From: Parasedimentitalea psychrophila | GTDB taxonomy: Bacteria > Pseudomonadota > Alphaproteobacteria > Rhodobacterales > Rhodobacteraceae | Assembly (NCBI RefSeq): GCF_030285785.1 | Contig: NZ_CP127247.1 | Coordinates: 1-64,000, forward strand | Length of the DNA stretch: 64,000 bases | Reading direction: 5' to 3' | Part shown: in pieces, positions 42,454-52,149 of the stretch | How the letters are laid out: every line of letters begins with the position of its first letter | Numbering within the stretch: position 1 is the stretch's first letter | Translations under genes and position numbers: made by a program | The notes under the pieces: generated by a model | The model's database searches: none | Seen by the model: the letters and a program-made list of their open reading frames with translations, nothing else | Told to the model about the DNA's origin: nothing

Positions 42454-44061
42454 ATGTCAGACACTGCTTCAAACCGCCCCGAACTGCCGAGCGAAATCGC
42501 CCGCCGCCGCACCTTTGCGATCATCTCGCACCCGGATGCCGGCAAGACGACTCTGACGGAAAAATTCCTGCTCTATGGTGGCGCCATCCAGATGGCCGGT
42601 CAGGTCCGCGCCAAGGGCGAAGCCCGCCGCACCCGCTCCGATTTCATGCAGATGGAAAAGGACCGGGGCATTTCGGTCAGCGCCTCGGCAATGTCGTTTG
42701 ATTACGGCACCTTCCGGTTCAATCTTGTGGACACACCCGGCCACTCGGACTTCTCCGAAGACACCTATCGCACCCTGACGGCAGTGGATGCAGCGGTGAT
42801 GGTGATCGACGGCGCCAAAGGCGTGGAAAGCCAGACCCAGAAGCTGTTCGAGGTCTGCCGCCTGCGCGACCTGCCGATTCTGACCTTCTGTAACAAGATG
42901 GACCGCGAGAGCCGGGACATCTTTGACATCATTGATGAAATTCAGGAAAATCTGGCCATCGACGTGACCCCGGCCAGTTGGCCTATTGGGGTGGGACGTG
43001 ACTTTGTTGGCACCTACGACATCCTGCGCGACCGGTTGGAACTGATGGATCGCGCCGACCGCAACAAAGTTGCGGAGAGCATTGAAATCAACGGCCTGGA
43101 TGACCCCAAGCTGGCCGAACACGTACCGGCGCATCTGTTGGAGACCTTTCTGGAAGAGCTGGAAATGGCGCGTGAGTTGTTGCCCGCTCTGGATCGTCAG
43201 GCGCTGCTCGACGGCACCATGACGCCGATCTGGTTTGGCTCGGCAATCAACTCCTTTGGTGTCAAAGAGTTGATGGACGGCATTGCCAATTTTGGCCCGG
43301 AACCGCAGATTCAGGTTGCCCAGCCCCGCAACATCGCGCCCGAGGAAAAGAAGGTGACCGGGTTTGTGTTCAAGGTGCAAGCCAACATGGACCCCAAGCA
43401 CCGCGACCGGGTGGCCTTTGTCCGCATGGCCTCGGGTCACTTCAAACGCGGCATGAAACTGACCCATGTGCGCACCAAAAAACTGATGACGATATCCAAT
43501 CCGGTGCTGTTCCTGGCTTCGGATCGTGAACTGGCCGAAGAGGCCTGGGCCGGCGATATCATCGGCATCCCCAACCACGGGCAACTGCGCATCGGCGACA
43601 CCCTGACCGAGGGCGAGGCCCTGCGGGTCAGCGGCATTCCCTCCTTCGCGCCGGAACTGCTGCAAAGCGTGCGCGCGGGCGATCCGTTGAAATCCAAACA
43701 CCTTGAAAAGGCGCTGATGCAGTTTGCCGAAGAAGGCGCCGCCAAAGTGTTCAAGCCGTCGATTGGCTCGGGTTTTATTGTTGGCGTTGTCGGGCCGCTG
43801 CAGTTCGAAGTGCTGGCCAGCCGGATCGAGATCGAATACGGGCTGCCAGTTCGGTTTGAGCAGAGCCAGTTCACCTCTGCTCGCTGGGTTGCCGGCGACA
43901 AACAGGCGCTGGATAAGTTTATCAACGCCAACAGCCAGCATATCGCCCATGATCATGACGGCGACATCGTTTATCTGACCCGGATGAAGTGGGACATCGA
44001 CCGGGTTGAACGTGACTATCCGGATCTTAAACTGACGGCGACAAAAGAGATGATGGTTTGA
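42454..44061 (+). CDS. prfC: peptide chain release factor 3
   Basis: A 535-residue translational GTPase that recycles RF1/RF2 from the ribosome. G1 SHPDAGKTTLTEKFL, G2 region DRGISVSASAMSF, G3 DTPGHSDFSEDTYR, G4 TFCNKMDRE. Domain 2 and the RF3-specific C-terminal domain (GPLQFEVLASRIEIEYGLPV) are complete. The ATG at 42454 gives the family length; a longer frame to 42418 is unlikely. Confidence 0.97.
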   Translation: MSDTASNRPELPSEIARRRTFAIISHPDAGKTTLTEKFLLYGGAIQMAGQVRAKGEARRTRSDFMQMEKDRGISVSASAMSFDYGTFRFNLVDTPGHSDFSEDTYRTLTAVDAAVMVIDGAKGVESQTQKLFEVCRLRDLPILTFCNKMDRESRDIFDIIDEIQENLAIDVTPASWPIGVGRDFVGTYDILRDRLELMDRADRNKVAESIEINGLDDPKLAEHVPAHLLETFLEELEMARELLPALDRQALLDGTMTPIWFGSAINSFGVKELMDGIANFGPEPQIQVAQPRNIAPEEKKVTGFVFKVQANMDPKHRDRVAFVRMASGHFKRGMKLTHVRTKKLMTISNPVLFLASDRELAEEAWAGDIIGIPNHGQLRIGDTLTEGEALRVSGIPSFAPELLQSVRAGDPLKSKHLEKALMQFAEEGAAKVFKPSIGSGFIVGVVGPLQFEVLASRIEIEYGLPVRFEQSQFTSARWVAGDKQALDKFINANSQHIAHDHDGDIVYLTRMKWDIDRVERDYPDLKLTATKEMMV

Positions 44062-44146
44062 GGCGTATTGCCTCCAATCCAACGCCTCACGTCCCCCAGC
44101 AAAATCACCTTGCCCGGCATGATCGCCGGGCAGGTGATCTGTTCAG

Positions 44147-45082
44147 ATGACCCGCTGGGGCCTTGTCGCCACCATCAAGGCCGAGGCCGCCGATGTCCTA
44201 AACTTTGCCGCCTATCACCTGGATTTGGGTGCGCATCGTCTGTTTATATACCTTGATGCGCCCTGCCCCGAGGCGATGCGCTATCTTAAGGCGCATCCAA
44301 AAATCCGAGTCGTTCTGTGTGATGACGCCTATTGGCGGCAACGCCGCAAGTCCCGCCCGGTCAAACACCAAGTCCGCCAGTCGCTGAACGCCACCCGTGC
44401 CTATCGGCGTCAGGCCTCTGAGCTGGACTGGCTGATCCATATGGACGTCGACGAATTCCTGTGGAGCCAACAGCCGCTTCACCGCAGTCTCGGCGATTTA
44501 CCACAGGATGTGTTCTGCGCCCGGGCCCGCCCAATTGAGTCGCTCGCTGGCGACGGCAACGCCTTCAAGGCGCACATGCCCAGGACCCCCGCCCGCAACG
44601 AAATTGTCAAAGACCTCTACCCGCGGTTTGGAGACTATCTGAAAGGCGGATTCCTCAGCCACGAACATGGCAAGGTGTTTGCCCGCACTGGCGCCGAAGA
44701 GGTCAAGTTTCGCATCCACAATGTCTTTGTCAACGACGTCAGCAACCCGGATCAGGTTACCCTGCCGCAGCTGGATCTGTGCCACCTCCATTGTAAGAGC
44801 TGGGACGACTGGATTGCCCAGTACCGCTATCGTCTTCACCAGGGGTCGTACCGATCCGAGCTGAAGCCCAACCGCAGCCGTGAAAAAGGCGGTCTCACCC
44901 TGCACCAGGTCCTGAGCAGGCTTGAGGCCGAACAAGGCGAAGCTGGCTTGCGATTCTTTTACAACGAGATCTGTGCCGACAGCCCCGAGCGACGGGCGCA
45001 GCTGCATCGTCACGGGCTGCTGAAGATTCGCGACCTGAAATTGGCGGATAAACGCCGGGCACATTTCCCTGAATTTGGCTGA
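44147..45082 (+). CDS. glycosyltransferase family 2-like protein
   Basis: 311 residues. VATIKAEAADVLNFAAYHLDLGAHRLFIYLDAP matches the opening of the Glyco_tranf_2_4 family, and WLIHMDVDEFLW carries the metal-binding DxD. Further blocks (HNVFVNDV, LCHLHCKSWDDWIAQYRYRLHQGSY) resemble family GT92-like glycosyltransferases of Rhodobacteraceae. Sugar and acceptor unknown. A lone gene with no polysaccharide cluster. Confidence 0.85.
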   Translation: MTRWGLVATIKAEAADVLNFAAYHLDLGAHRLFIYLDAPCPEAMRYLKAHPKIRVVLCDDAYWRQRRKSRPVKHQVRQSLNATRAYRRQASELDWLIHMDVDEFLWSQQPLHRSLGDLPQDVFCARARPIESLAGDGNAFKAHMPRTPARNEIVKDLYPRFGDYLKGGFLSHEHGKVFARTGAEEVKFRIHNVFVNDVSNPDQVTLPQLDLCHLHCKSWDDWIAQYRYRLHQGSYRSELKPNRSREKGGLTLHQVLSRLEAEQGEAGLRFFYNEICADSPERRAQLHRHGLLKIRDLKLADKRRAHFPEFG

Positions 45083-45266
45083 ATTGTTTCTCAAAAGCCC
45101 CAAAAACGCTTTGGATCTTCAGATAACCCGACTTCATTTGACCCTTGGTCCGGATTTTGGTATCACCCGCCGCGAGCCGATTGTGCAAAACGCACACTGA
45201 CCATCCGGGTCCGGCCATCTAAATACACGTGCGGTCCGAGTCAGTGTCCGCGAAACGCGGAAACAC

Positions 45267-46877
45267 ATGACGAAATTTTCTGATCTCAATCTTCACCCCA
45301 AAGTTCTCAAAGCCATCGACGATGCGGGTTATGAAACCCCGACGCCGATCCAGGCCGAGGCGATTCCCCCTGCATTGGAAGGTCGCGATGTCTTGGGCAT
45401 TGCCCAGACAGGTACAGGCAAAACTGCCTCTTTTACCCTGCCTATGATCACTCTGCTGGCCCGTGGCCGCGCTCGCGCCCGGATGCCACGCAGCCTGGTT
45501 TTGTGCCCGACACGTGAATTGGCCGCCCAGGTTGCCGAGAACTTTGATACCTATGCCAAGCATGTGAAGCTGACCAAAGCGCTGCTGATTGGCGGCGTTT
45601 CGTTCAAGGAACAGGATGCCGCAATCGACCGTGGTGTCGACGTTCTAATAGCGACGCCAGGCCGACTGCTGGACCATTTTGAGCGTGGCAAACTGATTCT
45701 CTCGGACGTCAAAGTCATGGTGGTGGACGAAGCCGACCGTATGCTCGACATGGGATTCATCCCTGATATCGAACGTATCTTTGGCATGACCAATCCCCTG
45801 ACCCGTCAAACGCTGTTTTTCTCGGCCACTATGGCCCCCGAGATTGAGCGCATCACCAATACCTTCCTGTCGGCTCCGGCCCGCATCGAAGTGGCCCGTC
45901 AGGCCACCACGTCTGAGACCATCACTCAGGGCGTGGTGATGTTCAAAGCCTCGCGCCGCGACCGCGAAGCCAGCGAAAAGCGGAAACTGCTGCGGACCAT
46001 CATCGACAACGAAGGTGAGAAATGCACCAATGCGATCATCTTCTGCAATCGCAAGATGGATGTGGATACTGTCGCCAAATCGCTGAAGAAATACGGCTAT
46101 GACGCCTCTCCGATTCACGGCGACCTAGAGCAAAGCCATCGCACCAAGACACTGGACGCGTTCCGCGAAGGATCGCTGCGTTTCCTGGTGGCCTCGGATG
46201 TTGCGGCCCGCGGGCTGGATGTGCCCAACGTCAGCCATGTGTTCAACTTTGATGTGCCCAGCCACGCCGAAGACTATGTGCACCGTATCGGTCGCACCGG
46301 CCGCGCTGGCCGCGATGGCACCGCCATGATGATCTGTGTTCCCAAGGACGAGAAGAACCTCGCCGACATCGAACGCCTGGTCCAGCGCGAGATTCCGCGC
46401 TTGGAAAACCCGCTAAAATCCGCCAAATCTGAAGAGGCACCGAAATCCGCCAAATCAGAAGAGACCAAGGACAGTGGCGGCGAGAAGAAATACACTGGTC
46501 GTAGCCGCCGCTCGTCCAAATCGGGCGAGCCGCAGAGCAAGCCAGTCGAAAGCGTTGATGCGGCCGCCACCCCGCCAGCTAACACACAGGCTGACAAAAC
46601 GGCGGACAGGCCTCAGAGCAAGACCAGGACTGCCGATCGTCAGGCGTCCTCAGACGATCGCCAGGCAAGCACAAACGAACACCAGGCAAGCACAAACGAT
46701 CGCCGCTCGAACTCAGCCTCCAGCGACAACCGGGGCAAATCCGGCGACAACCGGTCTTCGTCGCGCTCGTCCAATCGCTCACGCGGGGGACGCGACAATG
46801 GCAAGACTGTCATTGGGCTTGGGGATCACCTCCCCAGCTTTATCGCTCTCAGTTTTGAACAGCGTCGCGCAGGCTGA
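45267..46877 (+). CDS. DEAD-box RNA helicase (RhlE-like)
   Basis: 536 residues. Q motif ETPTPIQAEAIPPAL, motif I AQTGTGKTASF, Ia CPTRELAAQ, II VVDEADRMLDMGF, III FSATM, VI HRIGRTGRAG. The C-terminal about 140 residues are low-complexity, Ser/Arg/Asp-rich, with repeated units (DRQASSDDRQASTNEHQAS) and an RGG-like end (SNRSRGGRDNG), typical RNA-binding tails. Such helicases act in RNA decay or ribosome assembly. A strong terminator follows. Confidence 0.95.
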   Translation: MTKFSDLNLHPKVLKAIDDAGYETPTPIQAEAIPPALEGRDVLGIAQTGTGKTASFTLPMITLLARGRARARMPRSLVLCPTRELAAQVAENFDTYAKHVKLTKALLIGGVSFKEQDAAIDRGVDVLIATPGRLLDHFERGKLILSDVKVMVVDEADRMLDMGFIPDIERIFGMTNPLTRQTLFFSATMAPEIERITNTFLSAPARIEVARQATTSETITQGVVMFKASRRDREASEKRKLLRTIIDNEGEKCTNAIIFCNRKMDVDTVAKSLKKYGYDASPIHGDLEQSHRTKTLDAFREGSLRFLVASDVAARGLDVPNVSHVFNFDVPSHAEDYVHRIGRTGRAGRDGTAMMICVPKDEKNLADIERLVQREIPRLENPLKSAKSEEAPKSAKSEETKDSGGEKKYTGRSRRSSKSGEPQSKPVESVDAAATPPANTQADKTADRPQSKTRTADRQASSDDRQASTNEHQASTNDRRSNSASSDNRGKSGDNRSSSRSSNRSRGGRDNGKTVIGLGDHLPSFIALSFEQRRAG

Positions 46878-46897
46878 ACCAGCCAAACCAGAATGTT

Positions 46898-46929
46898 AAA
46901 AAGGCCGCACCCTGGGGTGCGGCCTTTTT
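46898..46929. terminator. terminator after the DEAD-box helicase
   Basis: AAAAA - GGCCGCACCC - TG - GGGTGCGGCC - TTTTT, a 10-bp stem with T-run 20 bases past the stop. Confidence 0.92.
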
Positions 46930-47057
46930 GGTTTAACCGGTGACGTTTGCACTCGCAGCATAACGGCAATGTTGAATGAGCCGGTGTTTTAGAGCTCTGG
47001 ATCCCTTATCTGACTGTCGTAACGACACGACGATTGATGATCCAACGAGTAAATGCC

Positions 47058-47258
47058 ATGAACATGAGAGATTTCCCAGAACTGACCGCCGCCGATATCC
47101 ACCGGATCGAAGCCCGAGCACATCAACTACGCGCGGAATACATGCGAGATTTGATCAGCGCCCTTGGCCGCAAAATCGCAACGCTATCGCGAAAAACGGC
47201 GATGCTATTCCACCGTCGCCGCAGCATGAATAGCCACCCCCACTCACTCACTCACTAA
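47058..47258 (+). CDS. small basic protein, RSP_7527/DUF1127-like
   Basis: 66 residues: MRDFPELTAADIHRIEARAHQLRAEYMRDLISALGRKI is a helical segment like the short Rhodobacteraceae RSP_7527-type proteins, followed by a basic, Ser/His-rich tail. Function unknown. The ATG at 47058 is preferred over 47034, but no strong ribosome site is seen. It is a monocistronic gene between two terminators. Confidence 0.55.
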   Translation: MNMRDFPELTAADIHRIEARAHQLRAEYMRDLISALGRKIATLSRKTAMLFHRRRSMNSHPHSLTH

Positions 47259-47275
47259 CATCTGCCACTCACGCC

Positions 47276-47315
47276 AAAAAAAACGCCCTGGTCGTAACAA
47301 CCGGGGCGTTTTTGT
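47276..47315. terminator. bidirectional terminator between the small gene and RNase J
   Basis: A-run (47276-47283), imperfect stem ACGCCCTGGT / AACCGGGGCGT, then TTTTT. Serves the small plus-strand gene and possibly the end of the minus-strand rnj transcript. Confidence 0.8.
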
Positions 47316-47371
47316 ATCTGGCTGCTGCGACAGCGGTGACCCGAAGGGCCACCACATGTCGACCCTTTGGG

Positions 47372-49039
47372 TCAGCGCATCCGGCTCACCACTACTGTCA
47401 CTTCGGGTTTTTTGCCGATCTCGTTCTGCGAGGTTTGCCGAGCAACCCGCCGCAGCCCCTCTTCCAGCTTGTCATCGTCGCGCAGGGTCTTTTTGTTGGC
47501 CCGTTTCAGGAATTGGTCAAGATCCTTTTCCAGCGCCTCGACAAGCCCGCCCTTGGAGCGCCCGGTCTCTGCCACGCCTTTGACATCACACCAGGGCTCA
47601 CCCAGCGGTGCGTCGTCCTCGTCCAGAATGACGGTCACCACAATGTGGCCATTCAGCGCCATCCGAATACGGTCACGCACCACGCCGTCCATGGCACCGA
47701 TTTTCACAGTCCCATCCAGATAGGTGCGACCGGTATCGACATAGTCCGCAACCACTGGCGTATCGCCGGTCAGGTCCATCATCATGCCGTTAACGACAAC
47801 CGCACTGGCCATGCCCTTGCTGATCGCCAATTGCGCATGTTCGCGCAGGTGACGATGTTCGCCGTGCATCGGGATCAGCATCTTGGGCTTCACCAGATCA
47901 TGCAGGGTCTCCAGATCCGGGCGGTTCGCATGCCCCGACACGTGATAGATGCCTGAACTGTCATCCACCACATCCACGCCCTTTTCCGAGAACTGATTGA
48001 TGATGCTAATCACACCCTTTTCATTGCCCGGAATAGTCTTTGACGAGAACAGGAACAAATCACCCTCTTTGATCTGCAACCCGCGATACTTGCCCCGTGC
48101 CAGCTGCGCCGAGGCCGCCCGCCGTTCGCCCTGGCTGCCAGTCACCAGCAGCATCAGGTTCTCACGCGGCATCTGAGACGCCTCCTCAGGGCTCACCAGA
48201 TTGGGGAAACTCTTCAGCACGCCGGTTTCAAAGGCCGCATCCACCATCCGCTGCATTGCACGTCCCAGCAACACAATCGAACGTCCAGCCCGCTCACCGG
48301 CCTCCGCCAGGGTTTTCACCCGTGCTACGTTGGACGCAAAAGTGGTAGCCACAACCATACCCTTGGCAGCACCAACCAGCTTGGTAATCTCGGGGCCCAC
48401 ATCAACCTCGGAACGGCCCGGATTAAGCGAGAAGACATTGGTACTGTCGCACATCAATGCCTGCACACCATCTTTGCCCAAACTGGCCCAAAGATCCGGG
48501 TCAAAGGCTTCGCCAACAATCGGGGTTGGGTCGGTTTTGAAATCGCCCGAGTGCAGGATACGGCCGGCCGGCGTATCAATCACCATGCCACCGCTCTCCG
48601 GGATCGAGTGCGCCATCGGCACCACCCCGATGGTAAAGGGACCAAGCTTGACCACCTCGGGCCAGGCCGAGACCGTCTGCACAGCCTCTTCCGGATGACC
48701 GTGCTCTTTCATCTTGCGGCGGGCAATATTGGCGGTAAAGGCGCGGGCGTAAATCGGCACCTTCAGGTGGCTGTACATATGCGCCACAGCGCCAATGTGG
48801 TCTTCATGCGCATGGGTGATAAAGATGCCTTCCAACCGGTTGGCACGCTCCTTCAGCCAGGTCATATCAGGCATGATCAGATCAACACCGGGGGTGCTGT
48901 CCATATCCGGAAAGGCAACGCCCAGATCCACTAGGATCAGCCGCTCTTTGCCGGGTTTGCCATAGCCATAGACATAGGCGTTCATACCAATTTCGCCTGC
49001 CCCACCCAGGGGCAGATAGATCAATCGTTCAGTGCTCAT
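47372..49039 (-). CDS. rnj: ribonuclease J
   Basis: 555 residues. Metallo-beta-lactamase motif FITHAHEDHIGAV (HxHxDH), beta-CASP region with GSQGERRAASAQLARGKYRG and the later MHGEHRHLREHAQLA. It combines 5'-3' exonuclease and endonuclease roles in rRNA maturation and mRNA decay in alphaproteobacteria. Start at 49039 (MSTERLIYLPLGGAGEIGMN) overlaps the coaX end by 11 bases, so it is the last gene of the run nuo-birA-coaX-rnj. Confidence 0.95.
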   Translation of the reverse strand: MSTERLIYLPLGGAGEIGMNAYVYGYGKPGKERLILVDLGVAFPDMDSTPGVDLIMPDMTWLKERANRLEGIFITHAHEDHIGAVAHMYSHLKVPIYARAFTANIARRKMKEHGHPEEAVQTVSAWPEVVKLGPFTIGVVPMAHSIPESGGMVIDTPAGRILHSGDFKTDPTPIVGEAFDPDLWASLGKDGVQALMCDSTNVFSLNPGRSEVDVGPEITKLVGAAKGMVVATTFASNVARVKTLAEAGERAGRSIVLLGRAMQRMVDAAFETGVLKSFPNLVSPEEASQMPRENLMLLVTGSQGERRAASAQLARGKYRGLQIKEGDLFLFSSKTIPGNEKGVISIINQFSEKGVDVVDDSSGIYHVSGHANRPDLETLHDLVKPKMLIPMHGEHRHLREHAQLAISKGMASAVVVNGMMMDLTGDTPVVADYVDTGRTYLDGTVKIGAMDGVVRDRIRMALNGHIVVTVILDEDDAPLGEPWCDVKGVAETGRSKGGLVEALEKDLDQFLKRANKKTLRDDDKLEEGLRRVARQTSQNEIGKKPEVTVVVSRMR

Positions 49040-49817
49040 CTTGGAGACCGTTTTCCTTGTTGTATTTGTGAATAATCTGCAAACCATGCATGGTCAGATC
49101 ATCCTCAAAAGCGTCGAATAGTTGTGCTGATTGCTGGAACAAAGGCGCCAGCCCGCCTGTAGATATGATTTTCATTGGTACACCGTGCTCGGCCTTGATC
49201 CGCGAGCAGATCTCACGCACCAAACCAACGTAGCCCCAGAACACACCGGATTGCATGCAGGCGACTGTGTTGGTGCCTATTACCGACTGTGGCTTTGAAA
49301 TGTCAACATGGGGCAGCGCCGCCGCCGCCTGATGCAGGGCCTCCAGGCTCAGATTCACCCCCGGAGCGATCACCCCGCCAATATAGGCGCCATCCTCGGC
49401 CACCACATCAAAGGTGGTGGCGGTGCCAAAATCCACCATGATAAGATTGCCGCCATAATGGTCAAAGCCGGCCACCGTATTCACCAGCCGGTCAGGCCCC
49501 ACTGCGGTGCCCTCGTCGACCCGAACATCCACTGGCAGCAGGCAATTGGACTTGCCCACAACCAAAGGCCGCGTGTTGAAATAGCGATCCGCAAGAACCC
49601 GCAGATTAAACACCACCCGCGGCACCGTCGAGGATACGATCACATCGGTGATATCCGCCTCAATCTCCTGCAACCGCATCAATGTATTTAACCAGACGTA
49701 GTACTGATCCGCAGTGCGCCGCCAATCGGTGGCAATCCGCCATGTGCCAATAAAGCGCTCTCCATCCCAGATGGAAAACACGGTGTTAGTATTGCCACAA
49801 TCAACTGCCAAAAGCAT
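49029..49817 (-). CDS. coaX: type III pantothenate kinase
   Basis: 262 residues, ASKHA-fold enzyme for the first step of CoA synthesis. VDCGNTNTVFSIWDG is the phosphate-binding motif, TAVGPDRLVNTVAGFDHYG and MVDFGTATTFDVV are the other family blocks. Fits the alphaproteobacterial use of CoaX. Lies 15 bases after birA. Confidence 0.96.
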   Translation of the reverse strand: MLLAVDCGNTNTVFSIWDGERFIGTWRIATDWRRTADQYYVWLNTLMRLQEIEADITDVIVSSTVPRVVFNLRVLADRYFNTRPLVVGKSNCLLPVDVRVDEGTAVGPDRLVNTVAGFDHYGGNLIMVDFGTATTFDVVAEDGAYIGGVIAPGVNLSLEALHQAAAALPHVDISKPQSVIGTNTVACMQSGVFWGYVGLVREICSRIKAEHGVPMKIISTGGLAPLFQQSAQLFDAFEDDLTMHGLQIIHKYNKENGLQDEH

Positions 49818-49832
49818 CGCGCCTTGCCTTTC

Positions 49833-50582
49833 CTAGAAATGGACGTCTGCGGCCGAGATTTTGACGCGGCCCTTGGCGGTGTTTAGAACAAGGTTGCCGT
49901 CGCCGTCCACTGTTTCAAAGGTGCCCGTGGTTTCCAAGGTAGCGGTACGGGCGGTAATCACCTCGCCCAATTTGGCCGCTTTGCTGAGCCAGGCCTTTCG
50001 GATCACCTCAAAACCATAGGTCACAAGCTGCTGCTCGTATTGCGCATAAGCCGCTGCCAGCTCCCCCAGAAACTCTTCCGGGGTGACCGAAGCCCCGGTT
50101 TCCGACAGCAAAGACACTGGCCGCATGGCCCGCTCTTCCAACCGCTCGACCGGCGGAACATCGCTCAGGTTGACGCCGATGCCGATGAACAAATGGCTCA
50201 TGCCGCCACCGATACCCGCACTCTCCAACAGAATCCCCGCCAGCTTGCCGCCGTTCAACATAACGTCATTGGGCCACTTCAGAGCAAATCCCGTTGACCT
50301 TCCGGTCACTGCAACACAGGCGTCAAACAGCGCCAGCGACGCCACAAAACTGCGCAGCGCCGCCTGCGCCGGTGTCCCCTCAGGTCGCAGAACCAAGGTG
50401 CAGGACAGATTGCCCTCGGGATTGACCCAAGTCCGCCCCCGGCGGGCACGCGCCGCCGTCTGATGCCGCGCCAGGATCCACTCAGGCCCCGACAGGGTCG
50501 GTGCAATCCGCGCCGCCTCGTTCAAGGTGCTGTCCACCTCAACCAGGATCCGCCGCCCATATCCGTCCGGCCATTGCCGCAT
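49833..50582 (-). CDS. birA: biotin--[acetyl-CoA carboxylase] ligase
   Basis: 249 residues. EVDSTLNEAARI, the RRGRTW biotinyl-5'-AMP loop (ARARRGRTWVNPEGN) and LKWPNDVMLNGGKLAGILLES are the biotin protein ligase motifs. There is no N-terminal helix-turn-helix, so it is a group I ligase without repressor function. It follows the complex I genes, separated by a hairpin. Confidence 0.95.
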   Translation of the reverse strand: MRQWPDGYGRRILVEVDSTLNEAARIAPTLSGPEWILARHQTAARARRGRTWVNPEGNLSCTLVLRPEGTPAQAALRSFVASLALFDACVAVTGRSTGFALKWPNDVMLNGGKLAGILLESAGIGGGMSHLFIGIGVNLSDVPPVERLEERAMRPVSLLSETGASVTPEEFLGELAAAYAQYEQQLVTYGFEVIRKAWLSKAAKLGEVITARTATLETTGTFETVDGDGNLVLNTAKGRVKISAADVHF

Positions 50583-50641
50583 GAAACCCTCATTTTCTTC
50601 TTGTCTAAAATACCTTCGCCGAAGGCATCCCTACAAACGGA

Positions 50642-50663
50642 GACGCGCCCAAAGGGGCGCGTC
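50642..50663. terminator. hairpin between nuoN and birA
   Basis: GACGCGCCC - AAAG - GGGCGCGTC, perfect 9-bp stem, 33 bases after nuoN. On the minus strand only a short T-rich stretch follows, so it may attenuate, not block, readthrough into birA-coaX-rnj. Confidence 0.6.
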
Positions 50664-50695
50664 ACAATTTTTTCAACTCTGTATCGGACCGTCGC

Positions 50696-52135
50696 TCAGT
50701 TGACCAGCGTTGCCGCTGCTGCTGCGGCCGCACTTTCGACACCAAACATATTGATGATCCCCAGCACCATCACCGCTGCTGACGCCATCAGAAAGCCCCA
50801 CAGAACCGGCGATGAATTGCGGTCCAGCTCTTCGCCTTCTTCACCAAAATACATGTAGTAGACAATACGCAGGTAGTAGAAAGCGCCAATCACCGAGGCC
50901 ACCACACCAGCAATGGCCAGCCAGGCAAGACCGCCATCATAGGCCGCCCGCAGCACATAGAACTTACCAAAGAAGCCCAGCATCGGCGGCACCCCGGCAA
51001 GCGAGAACAGCAACACCAGCATCGCCAGCGCCTTGCCCGGCTCACGACGAGACAACAGATTCAGCGATGCAATATCTGTCACCGGCTTGCCATCTTTTTC
51101 CATCATCAGGATAAAGGCAAAGGTCCCAATGTTCATGGTGACATAGATCGCCATATAGATCAGCATCGCCTGCACACCAAGCGCGGTGCCGGAGGCCAGG
51201 CCCATCAGCGCAAACCCCATATGAGAAATCGACGAATAGGCCATCAGACGTTTGATGTTGGTCTGGCCAATCGCCGCCACCGCGCCCAGGAACATCGACG
51301 CCAGCGACAGCATTGCCAAAACCTGGCTCCAGTCGGCAACCGCATTGCCAAAGGCGTCATGCATGACGCGGGCAAACAGACCCATCGCTGCCATCTTGGG
51401 CGCCGAGGCAAAGAACGCGGTCACCGGTGTTGGTGCGCCCTCATAAACATCCGGGGTCCACATGTGGAACGGCACTGCCGAAACCTTGAACGCCAGCCCT
51501 GCGATCAGGAACACGATGCCAAACAGCAATCCAACCGAGACTTCACCGTGTTGGGCAACTTGGATGATGCCCTCAAATTTGGTGGTTCCCGCAAAGCCAT
51601 AAACCAGCGAAGCGCCGTAGAGCAACAGACCTGACGACAACGCCCCCAGCACAAAATACTTCAGGCCCGCTTCGGTCGACTTCACACTATCGCGGCGCAT
51701 CGAGGCCACCACGTAAAGCGCCAGCGATTGCAGCTCCAGCCCCATGTACAGCGACATCAGATCGCCGGCCGAGACCATCATCATCATGCCAACAACGCTG
51801 AGGGACACCAGCAGCGGATATTCAAACCGCAGCATGCCACGGCGCGCCATATAATCCTGCCCCATCACCAGCACAGCCGCCGCTGACAGCAGGATGGTGA
51901 CCTTGGCAAAGCGGGCAAAGCCATCATCGACAAACATGCCGTCAAAGGCGACGTTGGTGCCGCTGCCACTGCCAGCAATCCAAAGCGCCAACAGCGCCAT
52001 CAGGCCACTGGTGGACCAGATCAACAGCGGCGCCAGCTTGTCCTTGCTGGAATAGACCGCAAACAGCAGTGCCAACATGGCGTAAACGGCCAGGATCATT
52101 TCTGGCAGGATTACGTTGAGATCAGCTTGGATCAT
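50696..52135 (-). CDS. nuoN: NADH-quinone oxidoreductase subunit N
   Basis: 479 residues, about 14 membrane helices of the Mrp antiporter-like family. The proton-channel lysines and the TM region [20 protein letters not shown] are conserved. Forms part of the membrane arm of complex I. 14 bases separate it from nuoM upstream. Confidence 0.97.
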   Translation of the reverse strand: MIQADLNVILPEMILAVYAMLALLFAVYSSKDKLAPLLIWSTSGLMALLALWIAGSGSGTNVAFDGMFVDDGFARFAKVTILLSAAAVLVMGQDYMARRGMLRFEYPLLVSLSVVGMMMMVSAGDLMSLYMGLELQSLALYVVASMRRDSVKSTEAGLKYFVLGALSSGLLLYGASLVYGFAGTTKFEGIIQVAQHGEVSVGLLFGIVFLIAGLAFKVSAVPFHMWTPDVYEGAPTPVTAFFASAPKMAAMGLFARVMHDAFGNAVADWSQVLAMLSLASMFLGAVAAIGQTNIKRLMAYSSISHMGFALMGLASGTALGVQAMLIYMAIYVTMNIGTFAFILMMEKDGKPVTDIASLNLLSRREPGKALAMLVLLFSLAGVPPMLGFFGKFYVLRAAYDGGLAWLAIAGVVASVIGAFYYLRIVYYMYFGEEGEELDRNSSPVLWGFLMASAAVMVLGIINMFGVESAAAAAAATLVN

Positions 52136-52149
52136 CTACCCGGGCCCCC

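Noticed and set aside
42469-44082. 537-codon open frame antisense to prfC
   Set aside because: Antisense shadow of a conserved GTPase gene; its translation is His/Gln/Val-rich with no domain.
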